Source: an uncultured Flavobacteriales bacterium | Lineage (GTDB): Bacteria; Bacteroidota; Bacteroidia; Flavobacteriales; BACL11 | Length of the DNA: 64,000 nt | Direction of reading: 5' to 3' | Assembly: GCA_943788405.1 (NCBI GenBank) | Contig: CALSQD010000002.1 | Location: forward strand, 1,197,701 to 1,261,700 | Shown here: positions 35,946-44,657 of the stretch, in pieces | Position numbering within the stretch: the first letter of the stretch is position 1 | Layout of the letters: every line of letters begins with the position of its first letter | The notes under the pieces: model-generated | Database searches by the model: none | Told to the model about the DNA's origin: nothing | The model's input: the letters and a program-made list of their open reading frames with translations, nothing else | Position numbers and translations under genes: made by a program

Positions 35946-37111
35946 TTTTTTATAGCCAGATAAGCCATTAAACCCATGCCTATTTTTAGGGATTGTTCAT
36001 CAATATTAAAGCGAGAAGTATGCAAACCATGAACAATTCCTTTACCTTTATTTGTCGTACCTAAACGATAAAAAGTGGAAGGCACCTCATGAGAAAAATA
36101 TGCAAAATCTTCAGCAGTCATTCTTACAGGTAAGTCAATTACATTTTCAGCACCCATATATTCTTTTGCAAAGGCAATAGATTGATTCGTTAACTCTTCA
36201 TCATTCACTAAACACGGATAACCTTTACGAATATCAAAGTCAATTTCAACCTTATGGTTTTGTGCAATTTTAGTTGAAATATCCAACATTCTTTCATGTG
36301 CATTAGCTCTAAATCCCTCATCCATAGCACGCAAAGTACCTTTTAGACTTACCTGCTCAGGAATAACATTAGTTGCCCCTAATCCCTCAACAAAACCAAT
36401 AGCAAGTACTGAAGGGAGTTCCTTATCTTTTTGGAAAGAATCATCTAAATCAGTAATTAATTTAGCAGCTGCCAATAATGGATTATTGTATTGACTAGGC
36501 AAAGCAGCATGACCTCCTTTTCCTTTTATTGTAATGTGCAACTCATCAGTTGAAGCCATGTATTTTCCAGGACGGAAACCAACTTTCCCTACTTCTAAAT
36601 CAGGAAACACATGTTGCCCTAGCATCTTTTCAACCTTAGGATTTTCAAGCACTCCTTCCTTTATCATTTGCTGAGCACCACCTGGAAGCATCTCCTCAGC
36701 AGGCTGAAAAATAAACTTAACACTCCCCTCCCATTCTTGTTTCAGGCTATTTAATATTTTAACTACACCCAACAAGGAAGCCGTGTGCGCATCATGCCCA
36801 CAAGCATGCATTACTCCTTTGTTTACAGAGCAATATTCAATTTCATTTTCTTCAGTAATTGGCAATGCGTCAAAGTCAGCACGCAAAGCAAGTGTTTTTA
36901 TTCTTGGATTATTCCCCTCCAACAAAACTACAATACCTGTATCAGCAATATCCTCAGTAAATGGAATATCCCAAGCATTAAGAATAGATTTTATATAAGC
37001 TGATGTTTTATGTTCCTTAAAAGAAAGTTCAGGATTCTTATGAATATACCTTCTGATTTCAACAACCTCATCAAAAGCACTTTCAGCTAGTTGTTTTATC
37101 TTATTTATCAT
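35942..37111 (-). CDS. M20 family amidohydrolase
   Basis: A 389-residue metallo-hydrolase of the N-acyl-amino acid / hippurate hydrolase type. Metal-binding motifs are HACGHDAHTAS and FQPAEEMLPGGAQQM. The dimerisation domain runs through IKGKGGHAALPSQYNNPL, and VRMTAEDFAYF and VHGLHTSRFNIDE provide the last ligands. No signal peptide. It probably cleaves acyl-amino acids or small peptides; the exact substrate is not readable. It overlaps tauE-like by ATGA. Confidence 0.9.
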   Translation of the reverse strand: MINKIKQLAESAFDEVVEIRRYIHKNPELSFKEHKTSAYIKSILNAWDIPFTEDIADTGIVVLLEGNNPRIKTLALRADFDALPITEENEIEYCSVNKGVMHACGHDAHTASLLGVVKILNSLKQEWEGSVKFIFQPAEEMLPGGAQQMIKEGVLENPKVEKMLGQHVFPDLEVGKVGFRPGKYMASTDELHITIKGKGGHAALPSQYNNPLLAAAKLITDLDDSFQKDKELPSVLAIGFVEGLGATNVIPEQVSLKGTLRAMDEGFRANAHERMLDISTKIAQNHKVEIDFDIRKGYPCLVNDEELTNQSIAFAKEYMGAENVIDLPVRMTAEDFAYFSHEVPSTFYRLGTTNKGKGIVHGLHTSRFNIDEQSLKIGMGLMAYLAIKN

Positions 37112-37476
37112 TTTGAGAAAATAAGTTTTAATCCACCAAGCAACATGATAACACCAAATACACGCCTAACTGTTTGTGGTGGCAAACTCAAAGATAATTT
37201 AGAACCTAAATAGCCACCAACAACAAAAGTAAGTGCGATAACAACTGCATACTCCCACTTCACATAACCTTCCTTATAATAATTAATAGCAGCCAAAATA
37301 CCAATAGGAGGCAACATAGCAAAAAGGGCAGTACCTTGTGCTTGATGCTGAGTTAAACCCAACAACATTATTAGCAAAGGAATCATTAAAATACCACCAC
37401 CAACACCTACCAAACCACTTAGGATTCCGGCCAGCAAACCAATAACAATTAGAATAATGAAAGTTGAAATACTCAT
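37108..37476 (-). CDS. Half-length TauE/SafE family membrane protein
   Basis: A 122-residue protein with three to four helices and the family motif GLLAGILSGLVGVGGGILMIPLL. Standard TauE/SafE exporters (about 250 residues) contain two such halves, so this single-repeat form probably works as a dimer. The transported substrate (sulfite, organosulfonates or another anion) is unknown. The ATG at 37476 was chosen; an earlier start at 37503 would add nine residues. It is upstream of the M20 gene in the same unit. Confidence 0.8.
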   Translation of the reverse strand: MSISTFIILIVIGLLAGILSGLVGVGGGILMIPLLIMLLGLTQHQAQGTALFAMLPPIGILAAINYYKEGYVKWEYAVVIALTFVVGGYLGSKLSLSLPPQTVRRVFGVIMLLGGLKLIFSK

Positions 37477-37522
37477 AGCACAAATGTAAAAAGGAATTAA
37501 CAATACAGACTAGTGAATTCGG

Positions 37523-37554
37523 ATTGTTTTAAAACACTAATTAACATATATTTG
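37523..37554 (+). promoter_or_regulatory. Candidate promoter for the MBL hydrolase
   Basis: ATTG (37523-37526), 20-nt spacer, TATATTTG (37547-37554), a perfect -7 match. The ATG is 19 nt downstream. Confidence 0.5.
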
Positions 37555-37573
37555 CAAAAGCAAAAAAACTATT

Positions 37574-38212
37574 ATGAAAATCAAATCCTTTACCTTTAAT
37601 CCTTTTCAGGAAAATACCTATATAGTATATGATGAAACCAAAGAATGCATAATTATTGACCCAGGGTGCTATACGGATAAAGAAAGAGATGAGTTAAGGA
37701 AATTTATTACTAATGAAGGGCTTAAACCTGTGAAGCTAATAAACACCCATTGCCATATTGATCATGTACTAGGAAATAAGTTTGTAAGCGAACTATGGGA
37801 TTTAGAACTATATATGCATAAGGAAGATTTGCCATTGCTAGAAAATGCAGGAAATATTGGTAAAATGTATGGTTTTGAGGACTATGAAGGATCGCCCTAC
37901 CCTAAACACTTTTTAGCACAGGATGTTAGATTAACATTTGGAGAAAGTAGTTTTAAGATACTCTTTACTCCTGGACATGCACCAGGGCATATTTGCCTTT
38001 ACAGCAAAGAAAATAACTTAGTAATTGCTGGTGATGTACTTTTTCAAGGAAGTATTGGCCGTACTGATTTACCAGGAGGAGATCATAACACACTTATTAA
38101 CAGCATTAAAACACAACTGTTTCCTTTACCAAACGAAACTCAGGTATTTTGTGGGCACGGACCAAGTACCAATATAGGATACGAAAAAAAAAATAATCCT
38201 TTTTTACAGTAG
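37574..38212 (+). CDS. MBL-fold metallo-hydrolase (glyoxalase II-like)
   Basis: A 212-residue metallo-beta-lactamase fold protein. Metal motif NTHCHIDHVLGN, then FTPGHAPGH, IAGDVLFQGSIGRTDLPGGDH and FCGHGPSTNIGYE supply the two-metal site. The arrangement is that of the YcbL/glyoxalase II-like group that hydrolyses thioesters, but the substrate is not defined by sequence. Monocistronic, with an AT-rich periodic array downstream. Confidence 0.9.
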   Translation: MKIKSFTFNPFQENTYIVYDETKECIIIDPGCYTDKERDELRKFITNEGLKPVKLINTHCHIDHVLGNKFVSELWDLELYMHKEDLPLLENAGNIGKMYGFEDYEGSPYPKHFLAQDVRLTFGESSFKILFTPGHAPGHICLYSKENNLVIAGDVLFQGSIGRTDLPGGDHNTLINSIKTQLFPLPNETQVFCGHGPSTNIGYEKKNNPFLQ

Positions 38213-38254
38213 AGTATAGATAGCACCTTCTTATTAACATCTACATTACTAAAT

Positions 38255-38485
38255 AGACTTTTTTTATATCTTTATATACTTAATATATGATTAAGTATAA
38301 TTATTTTATGATTGCTTATACTGGCTAAATGATTTCTTATACTTACATAATGACTATTTATACTTAATTTAATATTCTTATTACTTTTATTATATCTTAA
38401 TATACTAGCATTATATCTTAATATACTAGCATTATATCTCAATATACTGAAAATTAGATTGATAATACTGAATTATAAAAAGAAA
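38255..38485. repeat. 21-bp periodic AT-rich array B, 11 units
   Basis: ATACT or a one-base variant recurs every 21 bp at 38255 (AGACT), 38276, 38297 (ATAAT), 38318, 38339, 38360, 38381 (TTACT), 38402, 38423, 38444 and 38465. Several units continue with TAATGATTTCTT-like text, and the units at 38402 and 38423 differ by a single base. The whole 298-bp gap between the MBL hydrolase and the XRE regulator is this array plus short flanks. No coding frame, no spacers. Confidence 0.9.
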
Positions 38486-38497
38486 TTGCTATATTTA
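38467..38497 (+). promoter_or_regulatory. Candidate promoter of the XRE gene at the array edge
   Basis: TATATTTA (38490-38497) is one mismatch from TAnnTTTG, with ACTG (38467-38470) 19 nt upstream. The -33 half lies in the last unit of the 21-bp array, so a protein bound to the array could affect this promoter. Confidence 0.35.
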
Positions 38498-38510
38498 CAA
38501 CAAAAATATT

Positions 38511-38789
38511 ATGACAGAAGCAGAATTTGTAGCAAGGCATCATAAGGCATTCTATTCAAAGAGATGGGAAAATAGAATGACACAAGCAGAAGTAGCCAGA
38601 AAAGCAGGTATATCGCCTGAATTGGTAAGTAAACTAGAAAGAGGAGTTGCACACCCTAGCCTAAGAAGAACATTTAGAATAGCTGCTGCATTTGGCATGA
38701 CGGCAGCCGAGTATGTTGCCTATGTTGAAAGCGGTGAGATACTCGCTTTTAAAAAAATTAAGAAAAATACTATTAGATATAGATATTAG
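38511..38789 (+). CDS. XRE-family helix-turn-helix regulator
   Basis: A 92-residue DNA-binding protein. The HTH occupies about residues 22-62 (RMTQAEVARKAGISPELVSKLERGVAHPSLRRTFRIAAAFGM). It is preceded by a short helix (EAEFVARHHKAFYSKRWEN) and followed by a small Lys-rich tail. No second domain is present, so it probably acts as a dimeric repressor. The 21-bp array ends 25 bp before its start, making that array a reasonable candidate operator, which is an inference. No antitoxin partner or toxin gene is adjacent. Confidence 0.85.
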   Translation: MTEAEFVARHHKAFYSKRWENRMTQAEVARKAGISPELVSKLERGVAHPSLRRTFRIAAAFGMTAAEYVAYVESGEILAFKKIKKNTIRYRY

Positions 38790-38834
38790 TAGACACTACT
38801 AAGCACAGCATAAACCACTAAATTAAGGAATAGA

Positions 38835-38941
38835 TTACTTCATTACATTCGTAATGACACTAGTCTATTATTATTTTCTTTTTACTTAAGAAAATGTAAG
38901 GGAGATATCTCAATCGTTTTACTCATTTCGATATGACAGAA
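38835..38941. repeat. Candidate dispersed intergenic repeat
   Basis: Between the XRE gene and the MFS gene the text includes a perfect hairpin TCATTAC-ATTC-GTAATGA and ends in GATATGACAG. The layout (hairpin near GTAATGACA, later TATCTCAATCG and ATGACAG) resembles dispersed repeats of this phylum, as does 6604-6674. Recognised by appearance only. Confidence 0.4.
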
Positions 38942-38942
38942 A

Positions 38943-40157
38943 TTACTTCCTCCTTTCATAATCCAACACCAATAGGTAGTACATAAACACCCCAAAACCA
39001 TAGAGCACAGCCGTGATGTAAAATATATATGCATAAGGTAAACCTTCAGCTTTTAGGTATCTGAATATTTGTGAGCTAAAAAACCAACTTCCACTCCATA
39101 TTGCTGCCATAATTGCACTCAGCATTTCTTGGTTTTTCTTCCCTACATAATTCATAGTAAGTTCTGATGTCATAGGAGCAGCCATATTCATAAGTGGAGT
39201 ACGCACCCAAAAGCACAAAACAGCCACTGGCAATGCCCACCAATACTGTGTAAAAAACTCAGTAGTAGCTAAAGCAACCAAAGCAATAACAGCAGTAGTT
39301 TGGGTATAGGTTATTCCCTTTTTAAACCCCAGTTTATTCTTAACATTAGGAACAAGCAATGCCAAAAATGCAACCAATACACTAGCCACACCACCAATAA
39401 CGGCAAAGCCCTTGGAATCAATTTGAAAGTTATGGAAGAAGAATAAGTTGATAAACGGAATGGTAAGCCCAGCCCCAATCGCAATAATAATAGTTGGAAC
39501 AATTGCTTTGAGTAACAAGTCCCAATCATAGGATTTCCATTGCAATCCTTTTTTAACCGGCACTACTACATCTACTTTCATTTTCAGTAAAAAGTAAACT
39601 CCAAAAAAACCAAGTACCGAAATAAATAAAAGGATAAGTCCTTCATCCATCTCTCGCATAAACTGCCCAAAACCAAAGATGATAATACCACTTAAAATAG
39701 TTCCGAAACTATGAGTTGCATAATTCAATGAGATAGCATGCGACTGATTAGCAACTGAAGTATTTCGCATTACATAAGGCAAAGCACTCACTTGAAAAAG
39801 TGTAAACACAACACCCCACAATATAAATAAAGTAGGTAGCAGATAATACAAAGTATTTTGTACGGCCAACACAAGAGCAATAGCAACCATAGGCACACCC
39901 AAACTACCCAACATGAAAAAGGGTTTAAGCGGCTTGCCTTTAATGTAAAATCCCAAAGGGAAAGCCAACAACATAACCGCCAAAAAACGATAAGAAATAA
40001 AATTAGCTATCTCAGGATCAGAGAAGCCCTGCTTAGCCAAATAGATATTTAAAATTAAGAAAAAAGCAGCACCAATCAACTGAACAAAAAACTCAGCCTT
40101 TATCATTAAAAGAATGTGTTCTTCTAAATTTAAATATGCTTTAATTATTTTTTTCAA
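38943..40157 (-). CDS. MFS transporter
   Basis: A 404-residue major facilitator protein with about twelve helices, starting LEEHILLMIKAEFFVQLIGAAFFLILN. Loop motif GFYIKGKPLKPFF corresponds to the 2-3 loop region. No TTG-independent start exists before residue 18: the reading begins at TTG 40157, 6 nt after the upstream stop, or at ATG 40106. The conserved look of the first residues favours the TTG. Substrate unknown. Probably co-transcribed with DUF4286. Confidence 0.8.
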   Translation of the reverse strand: MKKIIKAYLNLEEHILLMIKAEFFVQLIGAAFFLILNIYLAKQGFSDPEIANFISYRFLAVMLLAFPLGFYIKGKPLKPFFMLGSLGVPMVAIALVLAVQNTLYYLLPTLFILWGVVFTLFQVSALPYVMRNTSVANQSHAISLNYATHSFGTILSGIIIFGFGQFMREMDEGLILLFISVLGFFGVYFLLKMKVDVVVPVKKGLQWKSYDWDLLLKAIVPTIIIAIGAGLTIPFINLFFFHNFQIDSKGFAVIGGVASVLVAFLALLVPNVKNKLGFKKGITYTQTTAVIALVALATTEFFTQYWWALPVAVLCFWVRTPLMNMAAPMTSELTMNYVGKKNQEMLSAIMAAIWSGSWFFSSQIFRYLKAEGLPYAYIFYITAVLYGFGVFMYYLLVLDYERRK

Positions 40158-40163
40158 AGGAAA

Positions 40164-40472
40164 TTAAAACTCTTTAATAACCTCCATTAGTGTACGAAAA
40201 GCCACAGCCTTATCGCCATAACGAGCCATATGTTTTTGCTGCAATTCAGAAGCAAATTTTATTTGATATTGATGCAAGTCCTTCATGCTTGCACATGTAT
40301 AAGCAATAGTATAAGTATTGTCACTATCACCCTGTATTATCACCCTGTTTATTTGTGATTTTGAAAAAACACCAGTAGCCATCACTTCAGGAATATGAAC
40401 CTCTTGCATCCACTTTAGCCAATCAGCACTAATACTCTCTTCTACACTTACGGTTACATTATATATTATCAT
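40164..40472 (-). CDS. DUF4286 family protein
   Basis: A 102-residue small soluble protein matching the DUF4286 family of Bacteroidota: IIYNVTVSVEESISADWLKWMQEVHIPEVMATG at the start and YQIKFASELQQKHMARYGDKAVAFRTLME at the end. It looks like a ferredoxin-fold (ABM/EthD-like) protein. No biochemical role is known to me. Often found with TPR, nucleotide or tRNA genes in this order. A terminator separates it from the TPR gene upstream. Confidence 0.85.
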   Translation of the reverse strand: MIIYNVTVSVEESISADWLKWMQEVHIPEVMATGVFSKSQINRVIIQGDSDNTYTIAYTCASMKDLHQYQIKFASELQQKHMARYGDKAVAFRTLMEVIKEF

Positions 40473-40522
40473 TTGTTAGTTGTTAGTTGTTAGTTTGAAG
40501 AATAGTTAAAAAAGATTGCCAC

Positions 40523-40541
40523 AAAATTGCTGAGCAATTTT
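40523..40541 (-). terminator. Terminator after the exported TPR gene
   Basis: AAAATTGC, loop TGA, GCAATTTT: a perfect 8-bp stem with T or A runs on both sides. It lies between the stop at 40588 and the DUF4286 start at 40472. Confidence 0.55.
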
Positions 40542-40587
40542 TCGCAAAGACAATATTTTTCAATTAGCATATTATCAAATCAACATA

Positions 40588-42387
40588 TTATTTTTCTAGC
40601 TTATCCCCTCTTAAACTTCTGAAACGCTTCCTTGCTTCTGCAACAAAAATACTACTATTATGTTCTAACAATATCTTTTCATAAAGTTCCATGGCCTTAA
40701 CTTTATCCTGTAAAGTAGTGTCATAAATTTTAGCCAATTGATAAAGGGCATCATCAGCTAAGATATCATAATTCCAATCAGTTGAAATTTTCTCATACAT
40801 CTCAATCCTCTTTGGAGTATTATGCAATTGCTTGTAAATATCGGCCTTTTGCATATAAATTTCATCCGAAAGGGTATGCCCAGGAAAAGCCGTAAGTACT
40901 GAATCATATTTAATAATTGCCTCTTCATATTTTTGCTGATAATTTAACAAATCAGCACTTGCAAAAGTTTGCATAGCAATGGCAGAAGTATCCAAGTTTA
41001 GGTTATCAATAATCAATAATGATAAATCCATAGCATCATTAGCAATCAGCTTAGAAGTAGAAGCCTTAAGTGTACCCAATTGCGCTTGTGCCCAATCAAA
41101 ATCCCCTTGATAATAAGCAATTTTTGCTCTTCTTAATTTTGCTTGATGCCCAATAGGGTTTTCCTTAAAATCCTTTTCTACTTGCGAATAATACAATAAC
41201 GATTCCCAGATATTTCCCGTTAGCAACATAACATCAGCATACTCCAGCTTACATTCTGCCAAATCAGTTTTATCAATTTGAGGAATATCCATTGCATCCG
41301 TTAATATTTGCTTAGCTGCCAATAAATCATGCAAATAAAAAGCCTTAAAATGCGCATAGTTGGAGAGCAACAAAACTGTGTTTCTATCTTTTCCTAAATC
41401 AGAAATAACCTGCTGATAAACTTCATCAAGTATATTAACTTCTTTTTGCTGATTAGTTAAACTCTTGGTAAGCGCATACAATTTATTAATGTTCGCATCA
41501 ACAAATAAGAAATTATTTTTTCCTTTTTGCAATATATAATCATAAGCCTCCACTGCTAATTGATATTGTTTTTTATCCAAAAAAGTTTCTCCTAAATCAT
41601 AAACTCCATCTCCATCAGCATTGATTCGTTTATCCAAAGCTTTGGCTTGCCTTAATGCCATTTTGTATTGTGCATTTTGCATAAAAAGCCAAATAAGCAT
41701 TTCTGAAAAATCTGACCTATCCTGTTCTGCTCTCACAAAAGGCAACAATTGCTTTTTAACTAGTTGATAATTGCGTTCACTTTTAATACCATCATTATTT
41801 AAAAACCTTTGCACTTGTGCCATAACCATTTGTTTTTGCCTTGGGTTACGGCTTAACTCATTTAGGTATTCAGCAATCATTAAATCTACCTTTCCTAATT
41901 GAGCATACAATTGTGCTTTTTGTGTAGCAAAATTTGATTTACTGTTTATTTTTTCAGCAAGTAAATAGACATTTAAAGCATCTTCATACAACTCATAACG
42001 CCTAAAAGTATTGGCCAAGTTAATTGCCTGCCCCTGCTTACCATCTAAAGCTTTATATACTTTATCAAAAGTACGATCAGCTCTTTTTTGATTACCTGAT
42101 TTTTGTTGAACTATACCAAGTTCCAACTGATAATTTAAACTTCTAGGATATATTTTGGCTACCTTTTTAGCTAATTTTTCAGCTGATTTATAATCCTCAG
42201 TATTTAGCAAAGAACCAAAATATGGAATAAAATAAGCAACAGAAAAACGCTCTTCATTTAGCTCTTCATAAATAGCGATTGCCTTAGTGTATTCCCCATT
42301 AACATAGTACTGATAGGCCAATTGCTGCTCACTTTGCTGTGCATAAGCAAAAGAACAAACAAGCATAAATACTAGCAGTAAACGCAT
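40588..42387 (-). CDS. Exported tetratricopeptide repeat protein
   Basis: A 599-residue protein. The signal peptide MRLLLVFMLVCSFAYA ends before QQSEQQLAYQYYVNGEYTKAIAIYEEL, the first of many TPR units spread over the whole length. Clear units include ANTFRRYELYEDALNVYLLAEKI, ANINKLYALTKSL and LAKIYDTTLQDKVKAMELYEKIL. Such proteins act as periplasmic scaffolds; partner unknown. It starts inside the serS stop codon (TAATG) and so is translationally linked to serS. Confidence 0.85.
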   Translation of the reverse strand: MRLLLVFMLVCSFAYAQQSEQQLAYQYYVNGEYTKAIAIYEELNEERFSVAYFIPYFGSLLNTEDYKSAEKLAKKVAKIYPRSLNYQLELGIVQQKSGNQKRADRTFDKVYKALDGKQGQAINLANTFRRYELYEDALNVYLLAEKINSKSNFATQKAQLYAQLGKVDLMIAEYLNELSRNPRQKQMVMAQVQRFLNNDGIKSERNYQLVKKQLLPFVRAEQDRSDFSEMLIWLFMQNAQYKMALRQAKALDKRINADGDGVYDLGETFLDKKQYQLAVEAYDYILQKGKNNFLFVDANINKLYALTKSLTNQQKEVNILDEVYQQVISDLGKDRNTVLLLSNYAHFKAFYLHDLLAAKQILTDAMDIPQIDKTDLAECKLEYADVMLLTGNIWESLLYYSQVEKDFKENPIGHQAKLRRAKIAYYQGDFDWAQAQLGTLKASTSKLIANDAMDLSLLIIDNLNLDTSAIAMQTFASADLLNYQQKYEEAIIKYDSVLTAFPGHTLSDEIYMQKADIYKQLHNTPKRIEMYEKISTDWNYDILADDALYQLAKIYDTTLQDKVKAMELYEKILLEHNSSIFVAEARKRFRSLRGDKLEK

Positions 42388-43652
42388 TATTTTATGATAT
42401 CAAAACCTGTGTAAGGCTGTAAAGCTTTAGGAATTTTTATTCCCTCAGCAGTTTGGTTATTTTCAATAAGTGCTGCATAAATTCTTGGCAAAGCCAAAGC
42501 ACTTCCGTTTAAGGTATGACACAATTGTGTTTTCCCATTTTCATCCTTATACCTTAACTTTAATCGGTTAGCTTGGTAGCCTTCAAAATTAGAAACTGAA
42601 CTTACCTCCAACCATCTTTCTTGTCCTGCAGAATATACTTCAAAGTCAAAAGTAAGTGCTGAAGTGAAACTTAAATCGCCACCACAAAGCTGTAATATTT
42701 TATAAGGCAATTCTAATTCATCAAGTATACTTGAAACATGTTGTACCATAACATCCAAAGTTTCATATGATTTCTCAGGATGTTGAATCTGTACAATCTC
42801 TACTTTATCAAATTGGTGCAATCTATTCAAACCTCTCACCTCTTTACCGTACGAACCTGCCTCACGCCTAAAACAAGGAGTATAAGCAGTACATTTAATA
42901 GGGAATTCCTTTACAATTACATCTCTAAAGAAATTAGTAACTGGCACCTCTGCTGTTGGGATTAAATATAAATTATCCTCAGTTGCATGATACATTTGCC
43001 CTTCCTTATCAGGCAACTGCCCAGTACCAAAACCTGACGCTTCATTTACTAAGTGAGGAGGTAAATACTCAGTATAACCTGCATCCGTATTCTTGTCCAA
43101 GAAATAAGCAATTAATGCTCTTTGCAATTTTGCTCCTTTATTAGTGTAGACAGGAAAACCTGCTCCTGTTATTTTATTTCCAAGTTCAAAATCAATTAAG
43201 TTATAGTCAGTAGTTAGCTCCCAATGTGGTTTTGCACCATCCATTAAAACTGGGATATCACCTACTTGTTTTAAAGTTACATTATCTGCATCCGACTTTC
43301 CTGCAGGAACAGAAGGATGAGGGATATTAGGAATTTGAACCAATATATCTTGAATTTCCTTTTCAAGTTCTACTTGCTTAGTTTGTAATGCTTTTGAGTT
43401 TTCTTTAATTGCAGAAGACTCTTCCTTTAGTACATTAGCCTCAACAGCCTTACCTGTTTTATACAACTCACCAATCTGTTTAGCCAATTGATTTCCTTTT
43501 GCCAACAACTCATCTGCTTGCTGTTGAGTAGCCTTACGCTCATCATCCTTAGCAATAGCATTGGCTATTAAATCAGAAGCATCTATATTCTTTATTTTTA
43601 ATAACTCAATATAGTTTTCCTTGTTCTCCCTTATCTTATTAATGTGTAACAT
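42387..43652 (-). CDS. serS: Serine--tRNA ligase
   Basis: A 421-residue class II synthetase charging tRNA-Ser. The N-terminal coiled-coil arm (residues ~25-110, KATQQQADELLAKGNQLAKQIGEL and onward) contacts the long variable arm. Motif 2 is FRREAGSYGKEVRGLNRLHQFDKVE, and motif 3 is NGSALALPRIYAALIENNQ. TAEVPVTNFF is the serine pocket region. Full length. Confidence 0.97.
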   Translation of the reverse strand: MLHINKIRENKENYIELLKIKNIDASDLIANAIAKDDERKATQQQADELLAKGNQLAKQIGELYKTGKAVEANVLKEESSAIKENSKALQTKQVELEKEIQDILVQIPNIPHPSVPAGKSDADNVTLKQVGDIPVLMDGAKPHWELTTDYNLIDFELGNKITGAGFPVYTNKGAKLQRALIAYFLDKNTDAGYTEYLPPHLVNEASGFGTGQLPDKEGQMYHATEDNLYLIPTAEVPVTNFFRDVIVKEFPIKCTAYTPCFRREAGSYGKEVRGLNRLHQFDKVEIVQIQHPEKSYETLDVMVQHVSSILDELELPYKILQLCGGDLSFTSALTFDFEVYSAGQERWLEVSSVSNFEGYQANRLKLRYKDENGKTQLCHTLNGSALALPRIYAALIENNQTAEGIKIPKALQPYTGFDIIK

Positions 43653-43696
43653 CTTGTTTTTTCAGTTTTTCTAAATTATGAAACAAATGTAAATAA

Positions 43697-43726
43697 AAAA
43701 AACTCTTGATTGCTCAAGAGTTTTTT
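43697..43726 (-). terminator. Terminator of rplU-rpmA
   Basis: AAAAAACTCTTGA, loop TTGC, TCAAGAGTTTTTT: a perfect stem with T-run, 24 nt after the rpmA stop and before serS. Confidence 0.85.
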
Positions 43727-43750
43727 CAAAAATGTAATACAGTGCAATCC

Positions 43751-44014
43751 TTAGTTTACAGCTTCAGTTTCAACTGAAACATAGGATCTATTATTTCTTT
43801 TCTTAGTAAATTTTACTTTACCATCAGTTAATGCAAATAAAGTATGGTCTTTCCCCATTCCAACATTTTCACCTGGATTGTGTACTGTACCTCTTTGACG
43901 AACGATAATGTTACCAGCAATGATGGCTTGCCCACCAAAGATTTTTACACCTAATCGTTTACTTTGCGATTCTCTACCATTCTTTGAACTACCTGCTCCT
44001 TTCTTATGTGCCAT
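43751..44014 (-). CDS. rpmA: 50S ribosomal protein bL27
   Basis: 87 residues. It begins [28 protein letters not shown], the N-terminal extension that reaches the peptidyl transferase centre, and continues [27 protein letters not shown]. No cleavable extra N-terminal peptide as in Firmicutes. It follows rplU by 31 nt in the standard L21-L27 operon. Confidence 0.97.
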   Translation of the reverse strand: MAHKKGAGSSKNGRESQSKRLGVKIFGGQAIIAGNIIVRQRGTVHNPGENVGMGKDHTLFALTDGKVKFTKKRNNRSYVSVETEAVN

Positions 44015-44045
44015 TGTATAAAGTTTTTATTCCTTCTTGTTCTTA

Positions 44046-44498
44046 TTATTCAGCTTTTTTAGCTGTAGTCTTTTTAGCTGGTGCTTTTTTAGCAGCTGGC
44101 TTTTTAGCAGCAGTTTTCTTTGCTGGTGCTTTTTCAGCAGCTGGCTTAGCTTCCTTTTTTGGTGCCGCTTTTTTGGCAGCTGGAGCTTTAGCATCAATTT
44201 TAAGGATTTCTAATTTTGTTAAATACTGTCTGTGACCGTTTTTAACTTTATATCCTTTTCTTCTTTTCTTTTTAAAGACGATTACTTTATCGCCTTTCAG
44301 GTGCTCAAGTACTTTTGCAGTTACCTTAGCTCCTTTTATAACTGGGGCGCCAACATTTACTTTACCAGCATCATCCATCAAAAGAACTTTATCAAAATCA
44401 ACTTTTGACCCTTCTTCTGTGTCTAACCTGTGTACAAATATCTGCTGATCTTTTTCAACTTTGAATTGTTGCCCTGCTATCTCAACTATTGCGTACAT
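44046..44498 (-). CDS. rplU: 50S ribosomal protein bL21 with Lys/Ala-rich tail
   Basis: 150 residues. The first ~103 are the normal L21 barrel ([47 protein letters not shown]). The remaining ~45 form a low-complexity tail of KKAP, PAAEK and AKK units, as found in several Bacteroidota. The tail should be disordered and could bind rRNA or vary between strains. Confidence 0.95.
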   Translation of the reverse strand: MYAIVEIAGQQFKVEKDQQIFVHRLDTEEGSKVDFDKVLLMDDAGKVNVGAPVIKGAKVTAKVLEHLKGDKVIVFKKKRRKGYKVKNGHRQYLTKLEILKIDAKAPAAKKAAPKKEAKPAAEKAPAKKTAAKKPAAKKAPAKKTTAKKAE

Positions 44499-44524
44499 TA
44501 TTATTATTTTTTAAAAATGGTCTG

Positions 44525-44555
44525 CAAAAGTACACAATCTGAGAAAATGAACAAA
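44525..44555 (-). promoter_or_regulatory. Strong promoter of rplU-rpmA
   Basis: Reverse strand: TTTG (44552-44555), exact 19-nt spacer, TACTTTTG (44525-44532). Both boxes match the Bacteroidota consensus perfectly, the best promoter in the window. The start codon is 26 nt downstream. Confidence 0.75.
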
Positions 44556-44623
44556 AAATACCTACACTTTTTTGAACTGATAAGACTATGAAGAAATTAA
44601 TAAACAAAATAACGATAATTTGT

Positions 44624-44631
44624 TAACTTTG
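44624..44631 (+). promoter_or_regulatory. Candidate -7 box for the M43 protease
   Basis: TAACTTTG is a perfect TAnnTTTG match, 26 nt before the ATG. The -33 position (TAAA) is not TTTG. Confidence 0.4.
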
Positions 44632-44657
44632 CAAACCTAAAAACAATTAATATTATC

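Noticed and set aside
27622-38485. CRISPR arrays
   Set aside because: Both arrays are directly tandem with no spacers, and no cas genes are present.
38255-38485. Iteron-type replication origin
   Set aside because: The neighbouring gene is a 92-residue XRE protein, not an initiator, and the surroundings are ordinary chromosome. No DnaA boxes recognised.
43984-44235. Ala/Phe-rich + frame opposite rplU
   Set aside because: Mirror of the Lys/Ala-rich tail of bL21; low complexity only.
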